64,000 bases of DNA from Denitrobacterium detoxificans (GTDB lineage Bacteria; Actinomycetota; Coriobacteriia; Coriobacteriales; Eggerthellaceae), in the NCBI RefSeq assembly GCF_001643775.1, contig NZ_CP011402.1, forward strand, positions 186,001 to 250,000, written 5' to 3'. Position numbers and translations under genes: made by a program. This document shows positions 43,701 through 51,106 of the stretch, in pieces. The number at the start of each line of letters is the position of its first letter. Within the stretch, counting starts at the first letter, position 1. The notes beneath the pieces are model-generated. The model ran no database searches and had not been told where the DNA came from. It saw only the letters and a program-made list of their open reading frames with translations.

Positions 43701-44890
43701 CCGTCTTGGAAGCTGAAATCGGCAACGTGGACGGCGTGCGCATCTTCCTGGGCCGATACGACAGCGGCCGCTGGTACGCGAGGGCCTACCTTCCGCACGC
43801 AAGGGGCGAGGGCGCGAGCCGAAGGGTGCGCCACGCTCTGGGATTCGGCATGACTAGCCACGAGGCGGCGCGTCTGGCCCTGGAATGGGCCGAGACGCAG
43901 AGGGCTGCCTGGGGCGTCGCGGGAAGCTCGCGCACGGCCGACATGCTCGCCGCCTACATCGACCACCTGGGCGGCGTTGCGGGACGCGAGCCTGCGACCA
44001 CATCGACGTACCGCAGCCTGCTGCGCTGCCACATCGCGCCCGCCATCGGTGCCATCGAGGTGGGCGACGTGAGGCCGCACATGGTGCAGCGCATGTACTC
44101 GAAGATGGCATCGAGCGGCGCGCTGGCCCCGTCGAGCATCAAGCTCGTCCACGAGCTTCTTTCGGGCGCGTGGAAGTGGTTCCGCGAGCTTGGCGCGGTC
44201 GACCTGGACATCATGAGCGACGTGGCCACGCCGCGCAGCCGAAAGGCCGTCACCGGGTACTTTCCCGCGCATGAGGTCAAGGCGATACGCGAGGCCATAG
44301 CGCCCATCCTGGCCGACGATTCTGCGGGGCGCAACGTCAACGCGCGCAGCTTCGCCATGGCGGTCCTCATCTCCCTGGGGACGGGGCTTCGCGAGGGCGA
44401 GATCTGCGGCCTGATGCGCCGCGACGTGCGAGACGGGCGGCTGTCCGTGCAGCGCAAGCTTACGGAGTCCGCGGGACGGCCCGAGTACGGAATCCCGAAG
44501 GACAGCAGCGTGCGCAACCTGACGCTGCCGCCAGAGCTGGACGAGGCGCTGCGGGCGCACTTCGCATGGCAGGACACGTGGATGCGCCGAACGGGGCCGT
44601 CGACGCCCGTCATGTGCTCGCGCTGCGGCCAGCCCATCCGACCGAGCGCCGTGAGCCGCTGGTTCACGCAGCTGGTCCGCTCGCTGGGCATCTCGCACGG
44701 CACGTTCCACACCCTGCGGCACACCCACGCCACTGGTCTAGTGGCTGGCAAGGGCAACCTCGCTGAGGTGGCGCGCAGGTTGGGCCACGCATCGGTCAAC
44801 ACGACCATCGGCAACTACGTTCACGCATCGCCGCGCGATGACGTGGAGCTGGCGCTGCTGAGCGGCGAGGTCGCGAAGGGGGGCGAGTAG
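43697..44890 (+). CDS. Tyrosine recombinase (second phage integrase)
   Basis: 397 residues. An arm-binding-like N-terminus (to ~65) and a SAM-like core-binding domain (~75-170) precede the catalytic domain. Catalytic residues are Arg232 (GTGLREGE), His338-x2-Arg341 (HTLRHTHATG) and the nucleophile Tyr374 (NTTIGNYVH), with LGHAS between. An unusual CxxC pair (VMCSRCGQPI, ~310) sits inside the catalytic domain. It lies within the early region, oriented rightward, away from attL, while a serine integrase already sits at the junction. Its role could be multimer resolution, a relic, or a second integration route. Confidence 0.93.
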   Translation: MTVLEAEIGNVDGVRIFLGRYDSGRWYARAYLPHARGEGASRRVRHALGFGMTSHEAARLALEWAETQRAAWGVAGSSRTADMLAAYIDHLGGVAGREPATTSTYRSLLRCHIAPAIGAIEVGDVRPHMVQRMYSKMASSGALAPSSIKLVHELLSGAWKWFRELGAVDLDIMSDVATPRSRKAVTGYFPAHEVKAIREAIAPILADDSAGRNVNARSFAMAVLISLGTGLREGEICGLMRRDVRDGRLSVQRKLTESAGRPEYGIPKDSSVRNLTLPPELDEALRAHFAWQDTWMRRTGPSTPVMCSRCGQPIRPSAVSRWFTQLVRSLGISHGTFHTLRHTHATGLVAGKGNLAEVARRLGHASVNTTIGNYVHASPRDDVELALLSGEVAKGGE

Positions 44891-44892
44891 CC

Positions 44893-45408
44893 ATGGGCGA
44901 GCGCTGGAAGTGGGCGCCGGGATACGAGGGGCTGTACCTCGTATCCGACCAGGGCCACGTGATGAGCGCGCCGCACGAGTGCGGTGGCCGCGCGTATGCG
45001 GGGGTGGAGCTGTCGCCCAGCCGCTGCGCCAATGGCTACATGCGCGTCTTCCTCTCGCGCGACGGGGCCGTGAGCAACGTCTTGGTGCATCGGCTCGTGG
45101 CCGAGGCGTTCATCCCGTTCCATGCGGAGGGCGTCGAGGTCAACCACATCAACGGGAACAAGGCGGACAACCGCCTGGTGAACCTCGAATGGGTCACGCA
45201 TCGCGAGAACGTGGCGCACGCCTGGCGGAACCTGCCCAGGAGGGCGCACGACCGCCACATCGGCCGCAAGCTCGACGCGGAGACCGCGAGGAGGATACGG
45301 GCGGCAACGGGGACGTACGCGCAAATCGGAAGCGAATTCGGAATCACCCCAACCATGGTCGGGTACATCAAGCAAGGAAAGAGATGGAGGATGGAAGATG
45401 TCGATTAA
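44893..45408 (+). CDS. HNH homing-type endonuclease (NUMOD4)
   Basis: 171 residues. An N-terminal NUMOD4 motif (WKWAPGYEGLYLVSDQGHVMS) is followed by an HNH nuclease core (VHRLVAEAF, EVNHINGNKADNRLVNLEWV) and a C-terminal helix-turn-helix (YAQIGSEFGITPTMVGYIKQ). This is the layout of free-standing phage homing endonucleases. Its end overlaps ssb by 11 bases, so it has been fitted tightly into the replication module. Confidence 0.9.
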   Translation: MGERWKWAPGYEGLYLVSDQGHVMSAPHECGGRAYAGVELSPSRCANGYMRVFLSRDGAVSNVLVHRLVAEAFIPFHAEGVEVNHINGNKADNRLVNLEWVTHRENVAHAWRNLPRRAHDRHIGRKLDAETARRIRAATGTYAQIGSEFGITPTMVGYIKQGKRWRMEDVD

Positions 45409-45853
45409 CTCGGTAATCATCAGCGGAAACATCGGGCGCGAGCCCGAGCTGCGCATCAGCGCGAGCGGCAACGCCGTCATGAGGTTCAGCGTTGCGGTCA
45501 ACGACCGCGTGAAGAATCCCCAGACGGGCGAGTGGGGAGATCGCGCCAACTGGGTTGGCGTGGTGATGTTCGGCCAGCGCGCCCAGTCCCTGCGCCCCTA
45601 CCTGTCCAAAGGCTCCAAGGTGGCCATCTCCGGGCGGCTGCGCTACAGCGCCTGGGAGACGCAGGACGGCGGCAAGCAGTCCAGGCTAGAGGTCGTAGCC
45701 GATGCCCTAGAGCTTATGAGCCGTTCTAAGGCCGCGAACGCCCCGCAGGGCGGCACGGGTGCGGGAAGCGCCCAAACGGCACCCAGCGCGGCGGGAGAGC
45801 AGCCGCAAACGGGCTACGATGGCGATTTGTACGACGAGGACATCCCGTTCTAG
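45398..45853 (+). CDS. ssb: Phage single-stranded DNA-binding protein
   Basis: 151 residues. The N-terminal OB fold (MSINSVIISGNIGREPELRI, ANWVGVVMFGQRAQSL, GSKVAISGRLRYSAWE) is followed by a Gly/Ala/Gln-rich linker and the acidic tip DEDIPF, the partner-binding tail of bacterial SSB. It coats single strands during phage DNA replication. AAGGAAAGAGATGGAGG upstream overlaps the HNH gene end. Confidence 0.95.
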   Translation: MSINSVIISGNIGREPELRISASGNAVMRFSVAVNDRVKNPQTGEWGDRANWVGVVMFGQRAQSLRPYLSKGSKVAISGRLRYSAWETQDGGKQSRLEVVADALELMSRSKAANAPQGGTGAGSAQTAPSAAGEQPQTGYDGDLYDEDIPF

Positions 45854-45883
45854 GGAGCATCCGAAGGGAAAGGAGGTAATCGG

Positions 45884-46657
45884 ATGCTGCCAAGCAAGAC
45901 GTACGTCGTCCAGCACGCCTGGATGGTCAACGACCTAGGCCTCTCTGGCGCCCGCCTGTCGGTTTACTCGATCATCTACGGGTTCTCGCAGGACGGCTGC
46001 TCCTGGTTCGAGGGCTCTCAGAGGTACCTGGCCGAATGGTGCGGCGCGTCGACGCGAACGATTCGCAGGGCGCTGTCGGACCTCAAGGACATGGGGCTCA
46101 TCGAGGAGCGCGAGCAGGTCATCTCCGGCATCGTCCTCAAGTCCTACAGGGTCACCGCCCAGAGCCTCGGCATGCGCTCCGTGGGGGGTGGACAAAATGT
46201 CCAGGGGTGCGGACAAAATGTCCAGGGGGTGCGGACAAAATGTCCGGGGGGTGCGGACAAAATGTCCACCAATATATATAGGGATAATATAGGGGATAAT
46301 AATAAACCCCCTATAGTCCCCCTAGAGCGCACAGAGGCGGACGGCTACGACCCCATTCGAGACGTAATCGACCACCTGAACGCACGCTCTGGCAAGTCCT
46401 TCAAGGCCGATACCAAGGCCACGCGCGGCATGGTGCACGCGCGCATGGAGGAGGGATACGGCGTCGACGTCATCAAGCGCGTGATCGACCTCAAGGTGGG
46501 TCAGTGGTCCAAGTCGCCCAAGATGCGCGCGTTCATCCGCCCGTCCACCCTTTTCAGCAAGACGAACTTCGAGAACTACGTCAACGAGCTCGGCCCAATC
46601 TCCGACTACTCGAAATATGACGGCGTGGTCGACGAGGTAATCGGGGGTGGTATGTGA
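45884..46657 (+). CDS. Phage replication initiator-like protein carrying the origin in its gene
   Basis: 257 residues. The N-terminal winged helix (YLAEWCGASTRTIRRALSDL, ~45-75) and the C-terminal conserved phage domain of the TIGR02220 type (DPIRDVIDHLNARSGKSFKA ... MRAFIRPSTLFSK) are separated by a linker (~102-140) of repeated Gly-Gln-Asn-Val/Cys-Gly residues. That linker is encoded by four 13-bp iterons plus an A+T-rich segment, in two different reading phases. The arrangement mirrors lambda O, which binds iterons inside its own gene. AAAGGAGG precedes ATG 45884. The next gene is a DnaC-like loader. Confidence 0.88.
   Translation: MLPSKTYVVQHAWMVNDLGLSGARLSVYSIIYGFSQDGCSWFEGSQRYLAEWCGASTRTIRRALSDLKDMGLIEEREQVISGIVLKSYRVTAQSLGMRSVGGGQNVQGCGQNVQGVRTKCPGGADKMSTNIYRDNIGDNNKPPIVPLERTEADGYDPIRDVIDHLNARSGKSFKADTKATRGMVHARMEEGYGVDVIKRVIDLKVGQWSKSPKMRAFIRPSTLFSKTNFENYVNELGPISDYSKYDGVVDEVIGGGM
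46190..46310. other. Probable phage replication origin (four iterons + A+T-rich region)
   Basis: Four identical copies of GGACAAAATGTCC, each with palindromic ends GGACA/TGTCC, at 46190-46202, 46211-46223, 46233-46245 and 46255-46267. The period is 21-22 bp, two helical turns. They are followed at once by an A+T-rich stretch (46268-46310; ATATATA, TAATAT, ATAATAATAAA). Iterons for the initiator next to an unwinding element, inside the initiator gene, match the lambdoid origin plan. Confidence 0.82.
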
Positions 46658-47352
46658 TGGACATCGCGAACGCGATCACCCCGCCGCCCATCGAGTGCCC
46701 ATACTGCGGCAGGCCCCTCAAGCGCACCTCCGTCATCGTCGACGGCGTGGAGTACCACCCGACCTGCTGGGCTTCGTGCGGCTGCGCCGAGTCCCGCAGG
46801 GTCTGGGAGAAGCCGCCCACCCGCGCCGACAAGGCCCTCGACCGGGCGCGCGTTCCCTCCCTGTTCCGCGGCATGGCGCACCCGGATGCCCCTCGATTGG
46901 CAGATGCCATGGAGGAGGGCGAGTGGGTCTACGTCCAGGGCAGCTACGGCACCCGCAAGACCGAGCTGGCATGCTGCATCGTCGAGGAGCTGGTGAGCAA
47001 CCGCCACGCGCATGCCATGTTCTCCACGGCCGCGGAGCTGGTCAAGGCGCGCATCGATGCGCCCGAGCTTTGGAACCGCGCGCGCTGCGTCGACTTCCTG
47101 GCCATCGACGATCTGGGCAAGGAGGGCACCAGCGAGTACTCCGTGGCCGCCATGTGGGAGCTGGTCGACGCGCGCTACTCGGCGAGCAAGGCCACGGTCT
47201 TCACGGCCAACTACAGCCGCGGGGACCTGCTGGGGCTGTACGCCAGGCACGGCGAGGCCAAGACCGCGGAGGCCATAGCGAGCCGCCTGCAGCTGTGCCG
47301 CTGCATCACGACGACCGGCGAGGACGTGCGCCAGAGGGGAGGCGCGCGATGA
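46654..47352 (+). CDS. DnaC-like helicase-loader ATPase
   Basis: 232 residues from GTG 46654 (ATG 46657 possible), overlapping the initiator stop. The N-terminal zinc-finger-like CPYC...CWASCGC precedes an AAA+ domain with a P-loop reading GSYGTRKT. The usual Gly before Lys is Arg. Walker B VDFLAIDDLGKEG, sensor TANYS and a C-terminal arginine-bearing ASRLQLC follow. DnaC-type proteins load the replicative helicase at the origin, the task of lambda P. Its place after the initiator and origin supports this role. Confidence 0.86.
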   Translation: MMDIANAITPPPIECPYCGRPLKRTSVIVDGVEYHPTCWASCGCAESRRVWEKPPTRADKALDRARVPSLFRGMAHPDAPRLADAMEEGEWVYVQGSYGTRKTELACCIVEELVSNRHAHAMFSTAAELVKARIDAPELWNRARCVDFLAIDDLGKEGTSEYSVAAMWELVDARYSASKATVFTANYSRGDLLGLYARHGEAKTAEAIASRLQLCRCITTTGEDVRQRGGAR

Positions 47353-47732
47353 CCATGTCGACCCGCGCCGCCCACCACGCCCCGCACGCCAGGGCCGCAC
47401 GGGAGAGCACCTGCGCCACGTGCCTGCACGCCTGCCGCGAGGGCTCCCGCCGCCGCGAGCGCTGCGAGCGGAACGGCAGCTGCGCGCAATGGGCGCGACG
47501 CCCCGCCGAGCGCTCGTGGAAGGACGAGATTCCCGCCTGGATGTTCTCGAACAAGGCGAGGAACCCCATCCTGGCAACGCACCCCGATGGTCAGTGGCGA
47601 GCATGGAGGAGCGTCACGGAGGCCGCATTGGCGCTCGGCGTGCCAGCGTGCCGCGTCACCTCCCTGGCCAGCAGGCACGGCGTGCTCGACGGCTGGCGAA
47701 TCACGTATTTGAAGGAATCGGTAAACCGATAG
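47349..47732 (+). CDS. Small phage protein with Cys cluster and NUMOD1-like tail
   Basis: 127 residues, ATGA overlap with the loader gene. A cysteine-rich segment (STCATCLHACREG ... CERNGSCAQW) suggests zinc binding. The C-terminal part (WRSVTEAALALGVPACRVTS) resembles the NUMOD1 DNA-binding repeat of homing nucleases. No nuclease motif is visible. Function unknown; a DNA-binding role in replication is plausible. Confidence 0.65.
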   Translation: MTMSTRAAHHAPHARAARESTCATCLHACREGSRRRERCERNGSCAQWARRPAERSWKDEIPAWMFSNKARNPILATHPDGQWRAWRSVTEAALALGVPACRVTSLASRHGVLDGWRITYLKESVNR

Positions 47733-47749
47733 ATAGCAAAGGAGACTCA

Positions 47750-49054
47750 ATGCAGATCAGGAACGTAAGGCTCGAATCAATCGTGGCCGACGAGAACAAC
47801 CCCCGCCAGGACTTCGGCGACCTGGACGCGCTAGCCGCGTCGTTCGCCGGCAATGGCGGCCAGCCGTGGAACCCGCCCATCGTGGTGGCAGATGGCTCCA
47901 TCTTCCGCATCGTGGACGGCGAGCGCCGCATCCGCGCCATGCGCTCCCTGGGCGAGGGCGCGCCCGAGGAGGTCGCATGCGTCGTGTGCGAGGGCATGGA
48001 CGAGCGAGACGCCGCAGTGGCCATGGTGGCCACCGACGACAAGCGCCGCCTGACCGACGAGGAGAAGAGCCGCGGCACTCAGCAGATGCTGCTGCTCGGC
48101 GTCGACGATGACGTAATCGATGCGGCCGCCCACCTCGCGCCGGGAAGCGCCCGACGCGCGCGCCGCGGCCGCTCCGTCGCGGGCGATGCTGGCGACCAGA
48201 TGACCTTCGACCGCCTGTTCGCAATCGGCGAGTTCGCCGAGGCGGGGGACGACGAGGCCGCAGCTGCCATCCTCGACGCGGAGGATGGGAAGTGGCGCTT
48301 CGTGGCGGATAGCCGCAAGCGCCTTTCCCGCAACCGCGCGACCGCCAGGGCGGCCATCGACGCGCTTGCCGGGGTGGGCATCGGGCTGGTGGGCGAGAGG
48401 CCCCTGGACATGACGCACGAGTACACGCTCAGCCCCTGGAAGAACATCCCGAAGGCCGTCGAATCGCATGATTGGCCCGAAGGCTGCGTCGCCTACGCCG
48501 AGGTGGACGATGGCATGGTGACCGTCTACGCCCCCTCATCCGATGCCGTGGATGCCGAGGCGGAGGAGCGCGCGATCGCCGCGCAGGCGAAGGCCGACGA
48601 GCTGGCGGCTGCGGTGGAGTCCGTGGAGGCGTTCGTCTACGAGTCCATCCTGTCAGGCGGGCCGCTGCCGAACGTGGGCCGCTGGGCGCTCGATCGCGTC
48701 TGGGCAACCGAGGGATATTCCGCGCCGCAGTTCGTCCGCCGCGCGAAGGAGGATGGCAAGGAGCTGCGCATGTCGAAGATGTTCGACTACGTGAGCGGCC
48801 TGCCCCTCGCCGTCGTCATCGGCAACCGAATGCCCACCCCGGCGAAGTTCGGCGTGAAGGCCCTCTTCCTTGGCGAACTTGGCGGCATGACCACCTACGA
48901 GCACGACAAGGCGGTGGACTGGGCTGCCGTGTATGCCGCCGCCCTCGCCGATGGATTCGAGCTCGACCCCGAGCTGCAGCCCGCCGTCGACGCGTATGTC
49001 GAGTGGGCCAATTCCGATGACTGGAAGGGCGAGGGCAAGGATGGTGACGAGTAG
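47750..49054 (+). CDS. ParB/Srx-like nuclease-domain protein
   Basis: 434 residues. The N-terminal ParB-like domain includes VRLESIVADENNPRQDFGDL, PPIVVADG, VDGERRIRAMRSLG and CVVCEGMDERDAAVAMVATDD (~1-105). A helical region about 105-190 includes GSARRARRG, and a long C-terminal region of unknown fold follows, rich in Asp/Glu at the end. Phage relatives act in DNA metabolism, CTP-binding or regulation. AAAGGAG precedes ATG 47750. No ParA partner is nearby, so a partition role is unlikely. Confidence 0.82.
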   Translation: MQIRNVRLESIVADENNPRQDFGDLDALAASFAGNGGQPWNPPIVVADGSIFRIVDGERRIRAMRSLGEGAPEEVACVVCEGMDERDAAVAMVATDDKRRLTDEEKSRGTQQMLLLGVDDDVIDAAAHLAPGSARRARRGRSVAGDAGDQMTFDRLFAIGEFAEAGDDEAAAAILDAEDGKWRFVADSRKRLSRNRATARAAIDALAGVGIGLVGERPLDMTHEYTLSPWKNIPKAVESHDWPEGCVAYAEVDDGMVTVYAPSSDAVDAEAEERAIAAQAKADELAAAVESVEAFVYESILSGGPLPNVGRWALDRVWATEGYSAPQFVRRAKEDGKELRMSKMFDYVSGLPLAVVIGNRMPTPAKFGVKALFLGELGGMTTYEHDKAVDWAAVYAAALADGFELDPELQPAVDAYVEWANSDDWKGEGKDGDE

Positions 49055-49299
49055 TGGCGACCTTGTTTGATTTCATCCACATCGCCGACGAGCGCGGCTT
49101 GCGGATGTCGGTCGAGTTTGCCGAGAGCCCAGTCCTCTTTTCCATTCGCTATGGCTGGGTGACGGGCCGCCTGAAAGGCGGCCCGGCTACCGTCCGATTG
49201 GAAGGCGAGGCGCGTAATATGGCCGACTTCCTCGAGTGCCTGGAAGCGTTCGCGCAAGAGTGTCGCGATGCTATGGCGAAGGGGGGGTTCGGACGATGA
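49054..49299 (+). CDS. Small phage protein, unknown
   Basis: 81 residues from GTG 49054, overlapping the previous stop by one base. Sequence MATLFDFIHIADERGLRMSV continues into a likely beta-hairpin (WVTGRLKGGPATVRLEG) and a C-terminal helix with one Cys. Not recognised. ATG of the next gene overlaps its end. Confidence 0.6.
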   Translation: MATLFDFIHIADERGLRMSVEFAESPVLFSIRYGWVTGRLKGGPATVRLEGEARNMADFLECLEAFAQECRDAMAKGGFGR

Positions 49300-49571
49300 G
49301 CACGAATAAGCTCGACCTGGTCATGACGCCCGATGGCATCAAGCAGCGGGTCATCACGCCCGACGACGAGATGCCTGATTCGATTCTGTACCAGGGGGTC
49401 GAATACGTCCGCCCCATGGAGGCTGTTCCCAGGAAGTACACCAACGACTCTTTGCTGGGGTCGCAGCATCGTTGGTGCTGCGGGTTATGCGGGAAATTTC
49501 TATCCAGTGTCAGGCCCAGCGAGGGCACTTCATGTCCAAGATGCAAAGCGAAGGTGGTGTACGCGAGATGA
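49296..49571 (+). CDS. Small phage zinc-ribbon protein
   Basis: 91 residues. Near the C-terminus two CxxC pairs (CCGLCGKF and SCPRCKAKVVYAR) form a zinc ribbon, preceded by a small polar domain (MTPDGIKQRVITPDDEMPDS). Overlaps the preceding and following genes (ATGA type). Possibly a DNA- or RNA-binding accessory protein. Confidence 0.65.
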   Translation: MSTNKLDLVMTPDGIKQRVITPDDEMPDSILYQGVEYVRPMEAVPRKYTNDSLLGSQHRWCCGLCGKFLSSVRPSEGTSCPRCKAKVVYAR

Positions 49572-50077
49572 TAGTCAACATTGGCGAGGTGGCTACGTTT
49601 CCGAATCCTCGCGCTGATTACGACCAGGCGGTCAAGATTCTCGAGGAGGCCGCCGAAGCATTTGCCGCTTGGCAGCAGTTCGACGCCAAGGGCAGGGCGA
49701 TGTACCGGCAGCCGTTCCTGCACAAGCTGTTCAACGAGCTGGCGGACCTCATCATGGCGAGCTCCAACATGTTGCGCGGCCTCGACCGAGACCCCGCAAC
49801 CACGTGCGAATGCGAGCCCATGGTGTTGGAAAAGGGCGGGCTGCTCCTCCTGCTGGTCGATTCGGCGCGGGTCTACGGGGCCTTCGAAGAACTCGAGAGC
49901 GCCCATATCTTGGAATATGGCGAGAAGGCTTCGGAGACACGTCTTGTCCAGGGGCTGCGCGAACTTCAGGAAGATGTTTGCATGGTTATCGCGTCCCTGG
50001 GCGTCGATGATTTCACGACGTACATGCAAGCCTGCGAGCGCAGGAACCGATGGAGGGGGCGCTATGAACGAGCTTAG
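49568..50077 (+). CDS. MazG-like nucleotide pyrophosphohydrolase-related protein
   Basis: 169 residues when begun at ATG 49568, which overlaps the previous stop (ATGA); ATG 49532 is an upstream alternative. Helices with KILEEAAEAFAAW and LFNELADLIMASSNML give the ExxE ... ExxD metal-ligand pattern of the all-alpha NTP pyrophosphatase superfamily. A C-terminal ~90 residues add further helices. Phage members adjust nucleotide pools. The match is by pattern, so moderate certainty. Confidence 0.65.
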   Translation: MIVNIGEVATFPNPRADYDQAVKILEEAAEAFAAWQQFDAKGRAMYRQPFLHKLFNELADLIMASSNMLRGLDRDPATTCECEPMVLEKGGLLLLLVDSARVYGAFEELESAHILEYGEKASETRLVQGLRELQEDVCMVIASLGVDDFTTYMQACERRNRWRGRYERA

Positions 50078-50255
50078 ATGCGCCTACTGCGGCAAGGAGA
50101 TCAAGGAAGGCGAAGACGTGTTCGTATGCCTGGACAATTGGCTGCAATGGCACCATTACTGCGACCTGCCCAAGCATAAGCACTATTACTGCTCGAAGGC
50201 CTGCTTTGCCGATGATTGGTCGGTGGAGCCAGTTGACCTGGATGATATTGGATAG
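50064..50255 (+). CDS. Small Cys/His-rich phage protein
   Basis: 63 residues, overlapping the MazG-like gene by 14 bases, GGAGGGGGC upstream. CAYCGKEI ... HHYCDL ... YYCSKACF gives a likely treble-clef or LIM-type zinc site. Acidic C-terminus. Unknown role. Confidence 0.65.
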   Translation: MNELRCAYCGKEIKEGEDVFVCLDNWLQWHHYCDLPKHKHYYCSKACFADDWSVEPVDLDDIG

Positions 50256-50263
50256 GGGACGCT

Positions 50264-50911
50264 ATGAGCAAGCTAACATCTATTTCTAATCCAACAGCGT
50301 GGCTTAAAGAATTCCAAGCAGCACTTGATGAAGATGCAAAGATTGCTTCTGAAAGGTTTATACAAAAGCAACCTGTCTTCTATGTCATCAGAGATTATCG
50401 CCTTGAAATAGTGCCTGACGGCTACGGTGACATCATTCGATACACTGATAGCGATGATCACAGTTGTGACTACTCACCTCGCGAAGCCATCGAGTCTATT
50501 GTCGAAGATGAGATTGCCACCATTCACGACATCGAGACGTCTGAAGAAGGCGAAGACTTCGGCATCAAATTCACCGAAGATGGCGAGCTCGACCCATCTG
50601 TGTCTGAGGACAACTGCTGCTGGTTTCTTGATACATCAGAATTTGCTGAGCATCTAACGCACCACACTCTTGTTAAGAAAGCATTCATCGTGCCAGACAC
50701 ACTGTTTCTCACTTATGCCGAAGCACGCGAGCACCTTCGTCTCAATCACTATCATTACACGAAAGACGCTCACACCTACGCAATGACCGCTTGGCGCTCG
50801 CCACAAGTGAGTAATTTGCTTGGGCTTCTGCACAGCATCGACTTTGACGAATCAATTATCAAATTAAAGCTCGACGCGCAATCAACAGAGGGGAAGGTGG
50901 TTCGCCCATGA
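50264..50911 (+). CDS. Unknown protein with foreign base composition (moron candidate)
   Basis: 215 residues. Codon use is markedly A+T-richer than in every neighbouring phage gene, with many AAA, GAA, ATT, CAT and TCT codons. The protein is acidic (SEEGEDFGIKFTEDGELDPS), has no membrane segment, and has a central CCWFLDTSEFAEHLTHHTL. I recognise no family. It starts 9 bases after the previous stop with GGGGAC upstream, and its stop overlaps the next ATG. Composition suggests a recent arrival from a lower-G+C donor. Confidence 0.75.
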   Translation: MSKLTSISNPTAWLKEFQAALDEDAKIASERFIQKQPVFYVIRDYRLEIVPDGYGDIIRYTDSDDHSCDYSPREAIESIVEDEIATIHDIETSEEGEDFGIKFTEDGELDPSVSEDNCCWFLDTSEFAEHLTHHTLVKKAFIVPDTLFLTYAEAREHLRLNHYHYTKDAHTYAMTAWRSPQVSNLLGLLHSIDFDESIIKLKLDAQSTEGKVVRP

Positions 50912-51051
50912 CCGGCGCAGAGCCGTTGACCGTGGGACAGGGCGTGGGGCTGGTCGTAGGTTACGCCCTCACGCTCCTGCTAGCCGCCATCCTGCTGCCC
51001 ATCACGCTGGCATGCCTGCTCGTCGAGGCCCTTGCCGGGCGCGGTCGCTAG
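50908..51051 (+). CDS. Very small phage membrane protein
   Basis: 47 residues, ATGA overlap with the preceding gene and GGGGAAGGTGG upstream. One strong hydrophobic helix (about 12-38, GLVVGYALTLLLAAILLPIT) with a short basic C-terminus GRGR. Last gene before a terminator. Unknown function. Confidence 0.6.
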   Translation: MTGAEPLTVGQGVGLVVGYALTLLLAAILLPITLACLLVEALAGRGR

Positions 51052-51081
51052 CCTAACACAGCGATACACATTCCATGGGAA

Positions 51082-51106
51082 GGGGGCGCGCAAGCGCCCC
51101 TTTTCT
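51082..51106 (+). terminator. Terminator of the early/accessory phage operon
   Basis: GGGGCGC (51083-51089) pairs with GCGCCCC (51094-51100) across GCAA, then TTTTCTC. It follows the last gene of the rightward run by about 30 bases. Confidence 0.88.

Noticed and set aside
46190-46267. Possible CRISPR-like array
   Set aside because: Only four 13-bp units with 8-9 bp gaps of nearly identical sequence, inside a coding gene and next to an A+T-rich element. Origin iterons explain it better, and no cas gene is present.
47750-49054. ParB-like gene as evidence of a plasmid-like (phage-plasmid) lifestyle
   Set aside because: No ParA partner or centromere repeats are visible, the element is integrated with attL and an integrase, and ParB-like domains are common in phage DNA-metabolism proteins.
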